Source of the DNA: Desulfomonile tiedjei
GTDB lineage: Bacteria; Desulfobacterota; Desulfomonilia; Desulfomonilales; Desulfomonilaceae
DNA: 64,000 bases
Reading direction: 5' to 3'
NCBI GenBank assembly: GCA_016218715.1
Contig: JACRDG010000053.1
Span: forward strand, 124,001-188,000
In this document: piece after piece, positions 8,130-16,174 of the stretch
Layout: each line of letters opens with the position of its first letter
Position numbering within the stretch: position 1 is the first letter of the stretch
Notes under the pieces: generated by a model
Told to the model about the DNA's origin: nothing
Databases searched by the model: none
What the model saw: only the letters and a program-made list of their open reading frames with translations
Translations under genes and position numbers: made by a program

Positions 8130-8753
8130 TCATTTGCTCTCCGACATCAAAAGCTCTACGACCTCTTTACAGCCCCCCTCTTTCTTGTTTCCGTTTTCTC
8201 CGCGGGCTGCGCATTCCCTGGCCAAGTCAAGGGCTGTCTTTCCGCTTGCGTCTTTGATTAACTTGTCAGCACCATTGGCGAGCAAAAGCCTTACCAGGGT
8301 AGGAGATCCTTGGATTGTAGCTTTGGGTGCGGTTGCTTTCCCTGAACCGAAACTAAAGTCGAAATGCGGAACGTATCCCTCTGTGGCAGCCAACATCAGA
8401 GAGGTCCTTCCTTCTTGAGACCTAAAATTGACGTCCGCACCTTTTGCCAGGAGGGCCTCGGCAACCCGCTTCCTAACATCGACTCCGGTCATTGATATCA
8501 CCGCTGCTCCACTCCCCTCGACAGGATTGACGGAAGAGCACGCCATCATGAGGGTAGAATACCCGCGGGCGTCCCTGAAATTTGGGTTTGCCCCCTTATC
8601 AAGAAGCTGACCGACGGCTTTCTCATCGAATTTTGACACGGCTTTCAAAAGGTCGTTGTCGAGATCCTCTGCATGAGCCCAAGAAGTGGACAAACCTAAG
8701 AGGAACGCGCACGCCAACACTGGAATACTGCAAATCCCCTGCTTTGATCTCAC
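8130..8753 (-). CDS. secreted ankyrin-repeat protein
   Basis: This encodes 207 residues from a GTG with a G-rich ribosome site. The N-terminus is a Sec signal peptide (IPVLACAFLLGLSTSWAHA, cleavage about residue 28). About four ankyrin repeats follow, with typical LLDKGANPNFRDARGYSTLM and LLANGADKLIKDASGKTAL turns. The middle repeat has a longer insert (around SFGSGKATAPKAT). The protein should act in the periplasm as a binding scaffold. The partner is unknown. Two much larger cytoplasmic ankyrin proteins occur elsewhere in the window. Confidence 0.8.
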   Translation of the reverse strand: MRSKQGICSIPVLACAFLLGLSTSWAHAEDLDNDLLKAVSKFDEKAVGQLLDKGANPNFRDARGYSTLMMACSSVNPVEGSGAAVISMTGVDVRKRVAEALLAKGADVNFRSQEGRTSLMLAATEGYVPHFDFSFGSGKATAPKATIQGSPTLVRLLLANGADKLIKDASGKTALDLARECAARGENGNKKEGGCKEVVELLMSESK

Positions 8754-8830
8754 GATTCATACCCCCATGTTGATCAACAACTTCACTGGATGGGCCTCAC
8801 GGCTCACCTCCGCGAGGTCAGGAAAGCCTC

Positions 8831-9049
8831 TCATTTCTCTGGGAACTCTTTGACTTCCACGTTCACCGTATCGAGGTAACCACAAAACTCAGTCTCTTTG
8901 CAGAGAGCCTCGACTCGCGTCTCGTGAAGAGTGATCTCTTTCTTGACGAGCTTGTATTGCCTGACGAGATTCTCAATTAGCCTTCTAAGCTGATTCCGAC
9001 GATTCTTTGCCGCTTCAAGTGCTGTGACAGTGTCCTCGAATTCGCCCAT
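8831..9049 (-). CDS. small coiled-coil protein
   Basis: This encodes 72 residues. ATG 9049 is preferred because GGGGGAG precedes it; the longer frame has no ribosome site. Nearly the whole protein is a heptad-rich helix (AAKNRRNQLRRLIENLVRQY and onward), so it likely forms a coiled coil. Two cysteines sit near the C-terminus (ALCKETEFCGY). The family is unknown. It is the last likely gene before the tRNA fragment. Confidence 0.5.
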   Translation of the reverse strand: MGEFEDTVTALEAAKNRRNQLRRLIENLVRQYKLVKKEITLHETRVEALCKETEFCGYLDTVNVEVKEFPEK

Positions 9050-9385
9050 GCACTCCCCCCCTGGATGAAAGCGCTTGATCCTGTCCCCGAGCATAGTGCG
9101 GGTGGTCTGACGGGTCAAGGACTATCTGTGTCGGGTAAACATCCGTGGATCGGTACGCGGCCGGGAGGTGACGCGGGACATACGCGCACAAAGGGGGAGG
9201 TTGACGGGGTACGGCCCCCCTACCCTCCACTGATTTTCAGTGAGTAGACTGTACCAAAATTGAGCAGATTTCTCTGTGTCAGATTTGTGTCTTTGGGTTA
9301 TGCGCCGTCGTGATTTGTGGTAGATTTTGCAACGTGGACGTCTGGTTAAGTGGTTGGTTTCATGATGTGTTACGCCTTCCCTTTG

Positions 9386-9433
9386 GGACTTCTAATCCGT
9401 AGGTCACAGGTTCGAATCCTGTCGGGCGTGCCA
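9386..9433 (+). other. 3' fragment of tRNA-Arg(TCT), probable attachment site
   Basis: The sequence from GGACTTCTAATCC through the T-arm (ACAGG, TTCGAAT, CCTGT) to the encoded CCA matches the 3' two-thirds of tRNA-Arg with anticodon TCT. Identity begins inside the anticodon stem. The D-arm and 5' acceptor strand are absent: the bases before 9386 neither pair with the 3' acceptor nor contain a D-loop. Duplication of a tRNA 3' end is the standard footprint of integrative elements, so this probably marks one end of the accessory element to the left. Confidence 0.7.
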
Positions 9434-9455
9434 AAAAAGACAAGCCAAAGCACTA

Positions 9456-9618
9456 AGAAACTGTCTCAAAACCCTGGAAGCGATGACTATCGTGCTACGC
9501 CGTCCGCCCTCACCCTCCCCTCTCCCAGAGGGAGAGGGGAGGGTGAGGGTTCTTTTGAGCCTTCTAGACCGAGTCGTGCCACGATTTCCTCTGTGTCGAG
9601 AGTTTTGAGACGGCTTCC
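9456..9618. mobile_element. MITE-like element with TA flanks
   Basis: A 163-bp segment is bounded by imperfect terminal inverted repeats. The left end AGAAACTGTCTCAAAACCC matches the reverse complement of the right end at 15 of 19 positions. A TA dinucleotide lies directly outside each end (9454-9455 and 9619-9620), as left by IS630/Tc1-mariner transposition. The centre holds a perfect 20-bp palindrome. It has no coding capacity, so it would depend on a transposase elsewhere. Confidence 0.6.
9507..9549. repeat. perfect 20-bp hairpin within the MITE
   Basis: The arms 9507-9526 and 9530-9549 are exact reverse complements with a 3-nt loop AGA. They are made of CCCTCACCCTCC-type pyrimidine sequence. 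As RNA this would be a very stable stem. It forms the core of the MITE-like element. Confidence 0.85.
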
Positions 9619-9633
9619 TAAGCACAGGGTTTC

Positions 9634-9819
9634 GTAAGTACTGTCATGGATTCTCGCGAAACGCTGTTTGTGTCAACCACCGCGGCCTCTCTGGCTGTAT
9701 TGGTGGGACAGGCGTCCCGCCTGTCATTTCCCCATGGACCGGCAAGATGCCGGCCCCACTGAACAGCCTAACGCACGGCCCCCAAGGGAGACACCGTATT
9801 TGTGAAAACCTGTACTAAG
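9634..9819. repeat. 186-bp composite palindromic repeat element
   Basis: The left end (TAAGTACT followed by a TTCGCGAAACGCTGTTTGTGTC-like stretch) and the right end (GACACCGTATTTGTGAAAACC then TGTACTAAG) are imperfect inverted copies of one another. Inside are two hairpins: GACAGGCGTCCCGCCTGTC (9707-9725) and the REP core CCGGCAAGATGCCGG (9739-9753), which continues into CCCACTGAACAGCC. Related termini and cores recur at 16.4, 19.1, 51.4, 52.1 and 56 kb. The right end reaches into an RHH gene. Confidence 0.6.
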
Positions 9820-9913
9820 CCGTCGGCAGGCCTTTGACCTCTCCGAGTTTGTCGAGCCTCTCTTTCAGTTCCGGGTCCAACCTCACGGTAAGACGAACCT
9901 CACTTTCCTCCAT
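9815..9913 (-). pseudogene. truncated ribbon-helix-helix protein
   Basis: Only 32 residues remain: VRLTVRLDPELKERLDKLGEVKGLPTA is the first strand and helix of an RHH antitoxin-like protein. The frame then stops at a TAG formed by the terminus of the composite repeat. The second helix needed for the fold is missing. The repeat most likely landed in the gene and cut off its C-terminus. Confidence 0.55.
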
Positions 9914-10543
9914 GGTCTTGCTCCCGTACCCCTCCGAAGGGATTCCTAATGCGGGCTGAAAGACGGTCTTTTTCGTGTGGCATATCGCGAGTGACAAGAG
10001 AGATAGTATGCTGACCGGGGGCGGTCAACTTCGCAGGATTTCTTGTCGAGGGTGAATAGATGAGTGGACGATCACGATTTATCGGCTCTGGCAATTAATG
10101 ATATGAGTAGTCTACTGGATCGCAAAAGGAAGTCACAAGTAAAATACTTACTCCCCAGGTGAAAATAGATTGTTCACAACGTGCTATAGTCATTAACTAA
10201 TAGTCCTATGGATATCCACAGAATGACGAATCCCTATATTCTGCGTCACGTTTCGTCGGCCTCCGGAATTCGACAGGCCTTTGTGTCGATTTTGGATCCG
10301 GCGGAGCGTACGCGCGCAGGCTGACAACAGGGGATTTCGCAGCTCGCCGACGGGTACCCGCAAGAGCGTCGAGATTGTCCTTGACCAAAGGGAGTAGTAC
10401 GGCGTACGCTCGCGAGAGGGAGAGCACCGCCGCATAGTTCCGGATGTACGATGTCCCAGTTGTGGCCGAGTCAGCGTTTCTCCGCCTGATCTACACGCAT
10501 TTCCATCCTGACTGAAGAGCGACGGGAAAGGGGGCCAACTACC
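9914..10543. other. gene-free stretch before the enoyl-CoA hydratase gene
   Basis: I find no credible gene here. The stretch contains AT-rich tracts around 10090-10200 that could hold promoters, and the upstream region of the truncated RHH gene. Confidence 0.35.
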
Positions 10544-11335
10544 ATGCCAGTCAAGTTTGATAAAACGGAGAGAATAGCGATCCTTACAATCAGTCGACCG
10601 CTGGCCATGAACGCTCTCGATGGGGAGACTCTGGCTTCACTGAACAAGGCCTGGATCGATTTTCGCGACAATCCCGAGCTCTGGGTAGCCATTATCACTG
10701 GGGCCGGTGTCAAGGCCTTTTGCGCAGGAGCAGACATCAGGGGCTTGGCCCATTACTACAGCAGCACGACTGCAGACCAGCGGAAAGCAGACGCCGACAC
10801 GGAACCGGGGCTGGGAGGAATTACGCGCAACCTTCAGATATGGAAGCCCATCATAGCTGCGATCAACGGGTATTGTTTGGCAGGTGGCCTGGAAATCGCC
10901 CTGGCCTGTGACATCAGAATAGCCTCCGAAACGGCTACATTTGGACTCACCGAAGTGAGCCGTGGAATCATCCCGGTGGCCGGCGGGACACAGAGGCTCC
11001 CGAGGCTTATCTCTCTTGGCAAGAGCCTGGAGATGATCCTCACCGGGGAAACGATCGATGCTCAGGAAGCTTATCGGATCGGGCTTGTCAACAGAGTTGT
11101 GCCTTCCGATCAATTGCTCTCCGAAGCCACGAAACTGGCTGAACGGATCTGCCGGAATGCGCCCCTTGCTGTGCAGGCTGCTAAAGAGGCAGTTTACCGG
11201 GGGATGGATCGTCCCCTTTCTGAGGGATTGCGGCTGGAGCAATTATTGGCCGAGCCTGTTTTTCAGTCCGAAGATGCAAAGGAAGGTCCAAGGGCCTTTT
11301 TCGAGAAAAGGCCTGCTCTGTTCAAAGGAAAATAG
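10544..11335 (+). CDS. enoyl-CoA hydratase/isomerase family protein
   Basis: This encodes 263 residues, the usual crotonase length. The oxyanion-hole segment CAGADIRGL and both catalytic-type glutamates are present: Glu117 in AGGLEIAL and Glu137 in FGLTEVSRGIIPVAGG. They are 20 residues apart, as in authentic hydratases, so hydration of enoyl-CoA is likely. The C-terminus FFEKRPALFKGK is standard. It would act in the cytoplasm on fatty or aromatic acyl-CoA intermediates. It has no operon partners. A ribosome site (AAAGGGGG) precedes the ATG. Confidence 0.92.
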   Translation: MPVKFDKTERIAILTISRPLAMNALDGETLASLNKAWIDFRDNPELWVAIITGAGVKAFCAGADIRGLAHYYSSTTADQRKADADTEPGLGGITRNLQIWKPIIAAINGYCLAGGLEIALACDIRIASETATFGLTEVSRGIIPVAGGTQRLPRLISLGKSLEMILTGETIDAQEAYRIGLVNRVVPSDQLLSEATKLAERICRNAPLAVQAAKEAVYRGMDRPLSEGLRLEQLLAEPVFQSEDAKEGPRAFFEKRPALFKGK

Positions 11336-11460
11336 AACCGGCCAAAGATAATTGAAATTCTGACTTCGTCGGTCCTCCGTCCGACAATCTCGTTTGCCGA
11401 CCAAGTTACGGAGGAAAGGTCCGAGGGATCGTCCCCCAGCGATCCGCGACTACCCGCGAC

Positions 11461-11562
11461 AGGGCACGGTCGTCCAAACACAAGCAACTGGCCCGTGAAT
11501 TCGTCTCATTCCTCCAAAGCGAAGAGGGCCACCAGGTGTTTCGGAAGTGGGGGTGGAAATAG
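11461..11562 (+). pseudogene. C-terminal remnant of a ModA/WtpA-like binding protein
   Basis: An open stretch reads SSKHKQLAREFVSFLQSEEG then HQVFRKWGWK and a stop. This is the typical end of molybdate/tungstate periplasmic binding proteins (A..F..FL.S.EG...F.K.GW). No start or upstream domain survives. It lies directly before trmO and is a relic of a lost gene. Confidence 0.5.
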
Positions 11563-11622
11563 CTTCAGGCTGCGGAGCAAAGCTGCCGCCTCACCGGGAC
11601 TCTTGAGAATGAAAGGAGAGAA

Positions 11623-12027
11623 ATGGAATTCCTCGTGCACCCTGTCGGTCGCGTCCGGTCCTCGTTGACGGATTTGAGCCAATGCCCCAACCAAGGGCAG
11701 GAAGGGTCACCAGAAGCATGGATAGAGATTGATCCCGCGTACGTGGACGGTCTCATGGGGATAGAATCTGGCACAGAGGTCATCATCCTCACCTGGATGC
11801 ACCTTGCGGACAGGCAGACCCTGCAAGTCCATCCTCAGAAGAACCTCAACAAGCCGATGAAGGGGGTTTTCGGGACTCGATCGGCCGACCGGCCCAATCC
11901 TATCGCTCTGCACAAAGTGACCATTGTAAAAATCGAGCCGCCTACACGGCTGTTGGTAAAGCCCCTGGAAGCTCTGGACCAGACCCCGGTGATTGACATC
12001 AAGATATCTTTGCCGGACGGCGCCTGA
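11623..12027 (+). CDS. trmO: tRNA methyltransferase TrmO (TsaA/YaeB family)
   Basis: This encodes 134 residues forming the TsaA-like beta-barrel domain. The signature GVFGTRSADRPNPIALH is nearly canonical, and VHPVGRVRS is the usual N-terminal strand. TrmO N6-methylates threonylcarbamoyl-adenosine 37 in certain tRNAs using S-adenosylmethionine. The E. coli enzyme is about 235 residues; short single-domain versions such as this are common. AAAGGAGAG precedes the start. Confidence 0.88.
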   Translation: MEFLVHPVGRVRSSLTDLSQCPNQGQEGSPEAWIEIDPAYVDGLMGIESGTEVIILTWMHLADRQTLQVHPQKNLNKPMKGVFGTRSADRPNPIALHKVTIVKIEPPTRLLVKPLEALDQTPVIDIKISLPDGA

Positions 12028-12114
12028 ACGTGATTGCGCCTCTCTAAGGTATCGGTGACACCACTTCGTCACCGTCATTTGAAGAGCAGAGCCGGTGCCG
12101 CACAATCCGTCACC

Positions 12115-13308
12115 ATGAATCCAGGCGCAACTATGGTTGAGACGCGATCCTTCGTCGGGCTACAGTTTTTGGTTTTCTCTCTTGTGACGGCCGCATTCAC
12201 GACCATCTACATCACTCAGCCGGTGCTCCCGATTATTCAGCGCGAATTTGGAGTCGGAGAAATCTGGGCATCGCTCACCATTTCCGCGGTGATCTTCGGA
12301 ATAGCGCTGTCCAATTTGCCTCTAGGACGTGCGGCAGACCGCTTCCCGATCAAACCCATCATCATTACCGGCGGCTGCGTCATTACGCTCTGCGGTCTGG
12401 TGTGTGCTCTCACAGGCAGCATCTCCGTCCTGATAGCTACCCGTTTCTTTCAGGGGCTGTTCATTCCTTGTTTGACTACATGCGTTGCGGCTTACCTTGC
12501 CAAGACGCTTCCGAAGGAGAGTCTTAACGTGGCCATGGGGTCTTACGTATCTGCTACCGTGGCCGGAGGGCTCGGAGGCCGATTGCTCGGAGGCTTTATC
12601 CATCCTCCTCTTCATTGGCGCTACGCCTTCGTTACTGCATCGGTCTTCTTGCTTTTGGCCACTCTTGCGGCCTATTTCTTTTTGCCCCCTGAGAAAAAGG
12701 ACCCGACTCCCACGGAGGAGACCCTCGGATTTGTGGATCTGTTGACACGGCCGGATTTGCTGCGAGTCTTGTCAGTGGCGTTCAGCGCCTTCTTCGTTTT
12801 TTCTTCCGTGTTCAATTACCTCCCGTTCTACCTCGCCGGTCATCCTTTTGGGGCCTCCACCGAGGCGATCACTTTTACGTACTTTGCCTATCTCGTCGGA
12901 ATTGTCGCGGGACCGCTCGCAGGACGACTAAGCAACCGGATCGGCAATGGAGCGACCATGGCAATGGGGGCGGTGGTATTCGGGGTGTCGCTGGCCGCGA
13001 CCCTGATAACGACCATTCCTGCGGTCGCAACAAGCCTCACGGCAATCTGCGCGGGCTTCTTTTCCATCCACGCCGCGGCCGCGGGTTCCCTGAACAGGCG
13101 GCTCGAATCCAGCAGAGGACGAGCGAACTCCCTGTACGTGCTCTTCTACTATGTGGGAGGATTCACGGGCATAAGCTTGAGCGGATACGTGTACCTCTCC
13201 TATGGTTGGATCGGGATTGTGGCACTGGGCGCGATCATGCTCGCCGTTCCGCTCGCGAGTGGGCTGTGGGAAGTCTTGACGGAACGAGGGAGAGTGGGTC
13301 GGTGGTGA
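12115..13308 (+). CDS. MFS transporter, YnfM-like
   Basis: This encodes about 397 residues with 12 predicted membrane segments. The loop 2-3 motif is SNLPLGRAADRFPIKPIII, the MFS motif A. Early sequence TTIYITQPVLPIIQREFGV is typical of the YnfM/arabinose-efflux-like group of proton-driven exporters. The substrate is unknown. The frame is open from 12034, but the first 27 residues lack membrane or MFS character, so ATG 12115 (or 12133) is preferred. It follows trmO closely. Confidence 0.88.
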   Translation: MNPGATMVETRSFVGLQFLVFSLVTAAFTTIYITQPVLPIIQREFGVGEIWASLTISAVIFGIALSNLPLGRAADRFPIKPIIITGGCVITLCGLVCALTGSISVLIATRFFQGLFIPCLTTCVAAYLAKTLPKESLNVAMGSYVSATVAGGLGGRLLGGFIHPPLHWRYAFVTASVFLLLATLAAYFFLPPEKKDPTPTEETLGFVDLLTRPDLLRVLSVAFSAFFVFSSVFNYLPFYLAGHPFGASTEAITFTYFAYLVGIVAGPLAGRLSNRIGNGATMAMGAVVFGVSLAATLITTIPAVATSLTAICAGFFSIHAAAAGSLNRRLESSRGRANSLYVLFYYVGGFTGISLSGYVYLSYGWIGIVALGAIMLAVPLASGLWEVLTERGRVGRW

Positions 13309-13427
13309 CGGAATTCAGGCACGGCGACTGAGTGGCAGCGCTCCACAGCCCGATGCCCTCTGCCTCCTCGCCTCTTCTTGAAAGCCCCCTGCTCCCGGTG
13401 TAAGCCTCTGACTCGCATGCCACAAGT

Positions 13428-14582
13428 CTATGACAGGGTTTGCTCCCTCACAGAATCCCGGCCATGAGGGCGAGGACGGGATTCCGGCAACCCCTCTAAC
13501 TTCTGTGAATCGCCGCGTACCTGAAATTCTCTTCCCACCGAGATCTGGTGTACGTAGACGTCTCTCGCAGGAAAGGGAAAGCCAATGCCCTCAGCAATGA
13601 ACTGCTTGAAGATCTCCGAGTTCAATTTGTCAATGACCCGGCCCTTGTCCTTTGGATAGCCAGTCCAGCAGAGGAGTTCGAATTCCAGCCATGAATCGCC
13701 GAAGGACCGGAATCGCACTCGCGGATGCGGTTCGGACAGAACCAGAGGGTTGGCTTCCGCCGCGTCCCGGAGAACCTCCTTGACTCGATCGATATCACTG
13801 TCGTAAGCGACGGAAATCTTTATGCGTACCCGCATCCTAGGATAAGGTGCGCTCTCGTTCACGATCTTCGTATTAACGATTATGGAATTCGGTATGGCGA
13901 TGAGAACATCGTCGCGGGTCAGGACGCGGGTACTCCTCATGCCGATATCGACCACCTTGCCACGCTCTCCAGTGTTCAGGACGATGTAGTCCCCAACCCT
14001 GAACGGCCGATCGAGAAAGACGCTTATCCCTCCAAAGAAATTGCCCAGAGTATCCTTGGCAGCCAAAGCGACTATCACCCCGGCAATACCGGCCGACGCG
14101 AGAAGAGGGGTCACATTGATCTCCCACAATGCGAGAATCAGGAGTCCTCCCATGACCCCGACAAAGGCCATGCCGATGTTCTCGATCAACCGCAGCATCT
14201 CCGCCCCGTTGGGATAATAACCGCCCAGTCTGGAGCAAACCAGTCGCAGGGTTCTCGCGAGCACGATCATCCAAATGATGGCCAGGCCGGTTTTCGCCGC
14301 ACCTGAGACCAGGAATTCCACGGGCGCAGATGGCATGAGCCAATGCACTTCGGCCAATACCCCGACCAAGCCGACGCTCATCCACATTGGGACGCGGATG
14401 ATGTCGAAGAGTTGTGTTCGGATACCCAGTCCAGACCACCGAGACAGAGCCAACGATATCTTGTCTCCCAGGAATCGTACAGCTATTGCAGCAATGATGG
14501 TGCCCACAGCAATCATCGCAGAGCCCAGGAGAGGAGCAATCCCCATTCCCAGCAACCACTCGCTGACGAGATCCGTTATCAT
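13428..14582 (-). CDS. small-conductance mechanosensitive channel (MscS family)
   Basis: This encodes 384 residues. Four or so membrane helices fill the N-terminal half. The pore helix and beta-domain start are clear: LLASAGIAGVIVALAAKDTL, then GNFFGGISVFLDRPFRVGDY. The C-terminal alpha-beta vestibule follows (PNSIIVNTKIVN, RVRIKISVAYDSDIDRVKEV). It opens under membrane tension to release solutes on osmotic downshock. GGAGGAGG precedes the ATG. The last 30 residues are a charged tail. Confidence 0.93.
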   Translation of the reverse strand: MITDLVSEWLLGMGIAPLLGSAMIAVGTIIAAIAVRFLGDKISLALSRWSGLGIRTQLFDIIRVPMWMSVGLVGVLAEVHWLMPSAPVEFLVSGAAKTGLAIIWMIVLARTLRLVCSRLGGYYPNGAEMLRLIENIGMAFVGVMGGLLILALWEINVTPLLASAGIAGVIVALAAKDTLGNFFGGISVFLDRPFRVGDYIVLNTGERGKVVDIGMRSTRVLTRDDVLIAIPNSIIVNTKIVNESAPYPRMRVRIKISVAYDSDIDRVKEVLRDAAEANPLVLSEPHPRVRFRSFGDSWLEFELLCWTGYPKDKGRVIDKLNSEIFKQFIAEGIGFPFPARDVYVHQISVGREFQVRGDSQKLEGLPESRPRPHGRDSVREQTLS

Positions 14583-15013
14583 TTCAACCTCCTCCGCGCT
14601 CTGCCCGCGGCCATTGCGGGGTTACAGACTCCGAGTGGTACGGAAACGCAGTGGCATCACGCTGGCTTGAGTCTCGTCCTGCGTGCGAAGGCTCCTTTGC
14701 GCGGCCCGTACTCACGGAGCATTTCCTCTCCCCCTTTACTGGAGGGTAGTACCTCCGCGAGAACTCCACAAGGGTCTTTCCGTGAGGCCGATCTCAGATC
14801 CGACTTGGGAGCTTCGAGAAAGATAGTTGGGAGCGCCGCTCTCCAAAACTCTCGGCACTCATAAGGTCGGAAGGACTTGTACCGGTTCGCTTTCCAAGAA
14901 ATAATCCGGAGAGAACCTCTTTGTATAAAGAAGTTCCCCCCAAAGTCACTCTTTGACCCGGCATAGATCAGACAGGCTTAATGAGACGATCGGAACATTC
15001 TGCAACTGCTGAG
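14583..15013. other. gene-free stretch
   Basis: I see no supported gene. The stretch contains the upstream region of the leftward mscS gene at its left side and the downstream region of the leftward SH3 gene at its right side. Confidence 0.4.
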
Positions 15014-16174
15014 CTATCTGCGGCGTCCACCGCCGCCTCCCCCGCCTCCGCGGAACTGCATGCCCCCTCCGCCACCCATGCCTCCACCGATACGGGCGCC
15101 GCCACCCATGCCTGCACGGCCACTGAAACTGGAGCCTCCACCGATGCCGGAGCCTCCGCGAAAACTGGGACTTCCGCCCATGCGGGCGCCTCCGCGGAAA
15201 GAGGAGCCTCCGCCGATGCTGGCACCTCCGCGGGAAGGCATGCTCGGCCTAAAACCGGTGCTGCCTGAAGACCCGCCGCCGAAGCTTCTGCTTCGAATGC
15301 TGCCCGACCGGCTTGTATTCGGGATCGAAAAGCTTCGTCCCGAACGGCTCGGGCTCATCGAACCCGAACGGAATCGACTCGAGTCGAACCGGGGCACGGT
15401 AGGAGATGAAACACTGGACCGATTCGTGGTGAAATTCCTTCTCGTACCAGGACTCATGCGGGTCCCAGGCCTCGCGTTTATGTCAGACCTCAGCCCTGTC
15501 CCAGGCCTCACGCCAGTCCCGGACCGCAGGTTTGTCCCGGGCCTCACGTTTGCCCGTCCTCGCGTATTGGCGTTGAAGGCGCGATTCCGGTCCCACACTT
15601 TGTTGCCGTGATGCCGACCTCGGTGGGCCCACCACGGATGGTGTCTATGCCAAACCTTGGCGTTGTAGAGAAAAATCGGGATCCCACCGTACCAATACGT
15701 TGCGTATCCGTAATCCGGCAGGTACGTGTCCGGGTAAACCTCGTAATAGTCGGGAGATGCTCCCTCAACCACCCAATACTCCGGAGGTTGAGAGTACGCG
15801 GTCCGAGGAGGCCGCAAATCGGTCTGAATCTGCGGACCGTAGACCCATCCGTTGTCCGCGAGCTGGGCCCAATCATTTGAGGTCCAAACACCAGTGATGT
15901 TTAATTGTTCACCCAGGGCAGCGCATCCGATGAGATCATACTCGCTCCCGGGTCCGCTCCTGATTCGGAGGCAATTGTCAGGCTGATCCACTCCGATGAC
16001 CGTGGCAACTCCGCCTTTCGGCTGAGGAGCCTGCCTGACTCCCTGACTCGTCTGGTTGTCGTTAACTGAGGCCGGGCCGACCGGTTGCGGAGTCTCCGCA
16101 AAGGTTGCGGTCGGTATGAATGCAACCATAGCCAACCCGACCAAGATCGCAAGGATGGTTCTTAGTTTCTTCAT
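15014..16174 (-). CDS. exported SH3-domain protein with Arg/Ser and Gly-rich tail
   Basis: This encodes 386 residues. A Sec signal (TILAILVGLAMVAFIPTATFA) leads to a bacterial SH3 domain (LRIRSGPGSEYDLIGCAALG, WAQLADNGWVYGPQ; residues about 60-115). A Tyr/Pro/His-rich linker (YATYWYGGIPIF, HRHHPWW) follows. The rest is low complexity: arginine/threonine repeats of the R-PGT type, then serine/arginine, then GGGSSFRGGARMGG-like glycine repeats ending in a poly-Gly and Arg tail. Bacterial SH3 domains bind peptidoglycan or metals. The tail may be disordered or sticky. The ATG has AAGGAG upstream. Confidence 0.8.
   Translation of the reverse strand: MKKLRTILAILVGLAMVAFIPTATFAETPQPVGPASVNDNQTSQGVRQAPQPKGGVATVIGVDQPDNCLRIRSGPGSEYDLIGCAALGEQLNITGVWTSNDWAQLADNGWVYGPQIQTDLRPPRTAYSQPPEYWVVEGASPDYYEVYPDTYLPDYGYATYWYGGIPIFLYNAKVWHRHHPWWAHRGRHHGNKVWDRNRAFNANTRGRANVRPGTNLRSGTGVRPGTGLRSDINARPGTRMSPGTRRNFTTNRSSVSSPTVPRFDSSRFRSGSMSPSRSGRSFSIPNTSRSGSIRSRSFGGGSSGSTGFRPSMPSRGGASIGGGSSFRGGARMGGSPSFRGGSGIGGGSSFSGRAGMGGGARIGGGMGGGGGMQFRGGGGGGGGRRR

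Noticed and set aside
9350-9637. Plus-strand gene across the tRNA fragment and MITE
   Set aside because: It would be encoded by tRNA and palindrome sequence (TLPSPRGRGEGEGSFE is the hairpin), so it is not a protein gene.
12322-12615. Minus-strand open frame inside the MFS gene
   Set aside because: It is an antisense shadow of a clear membrane transporter.
14968-15268. Ala-rich open frames at the end of the SH3 gene
   Set aside because: These are shadow readings of the Gly-rich tail in other frames.
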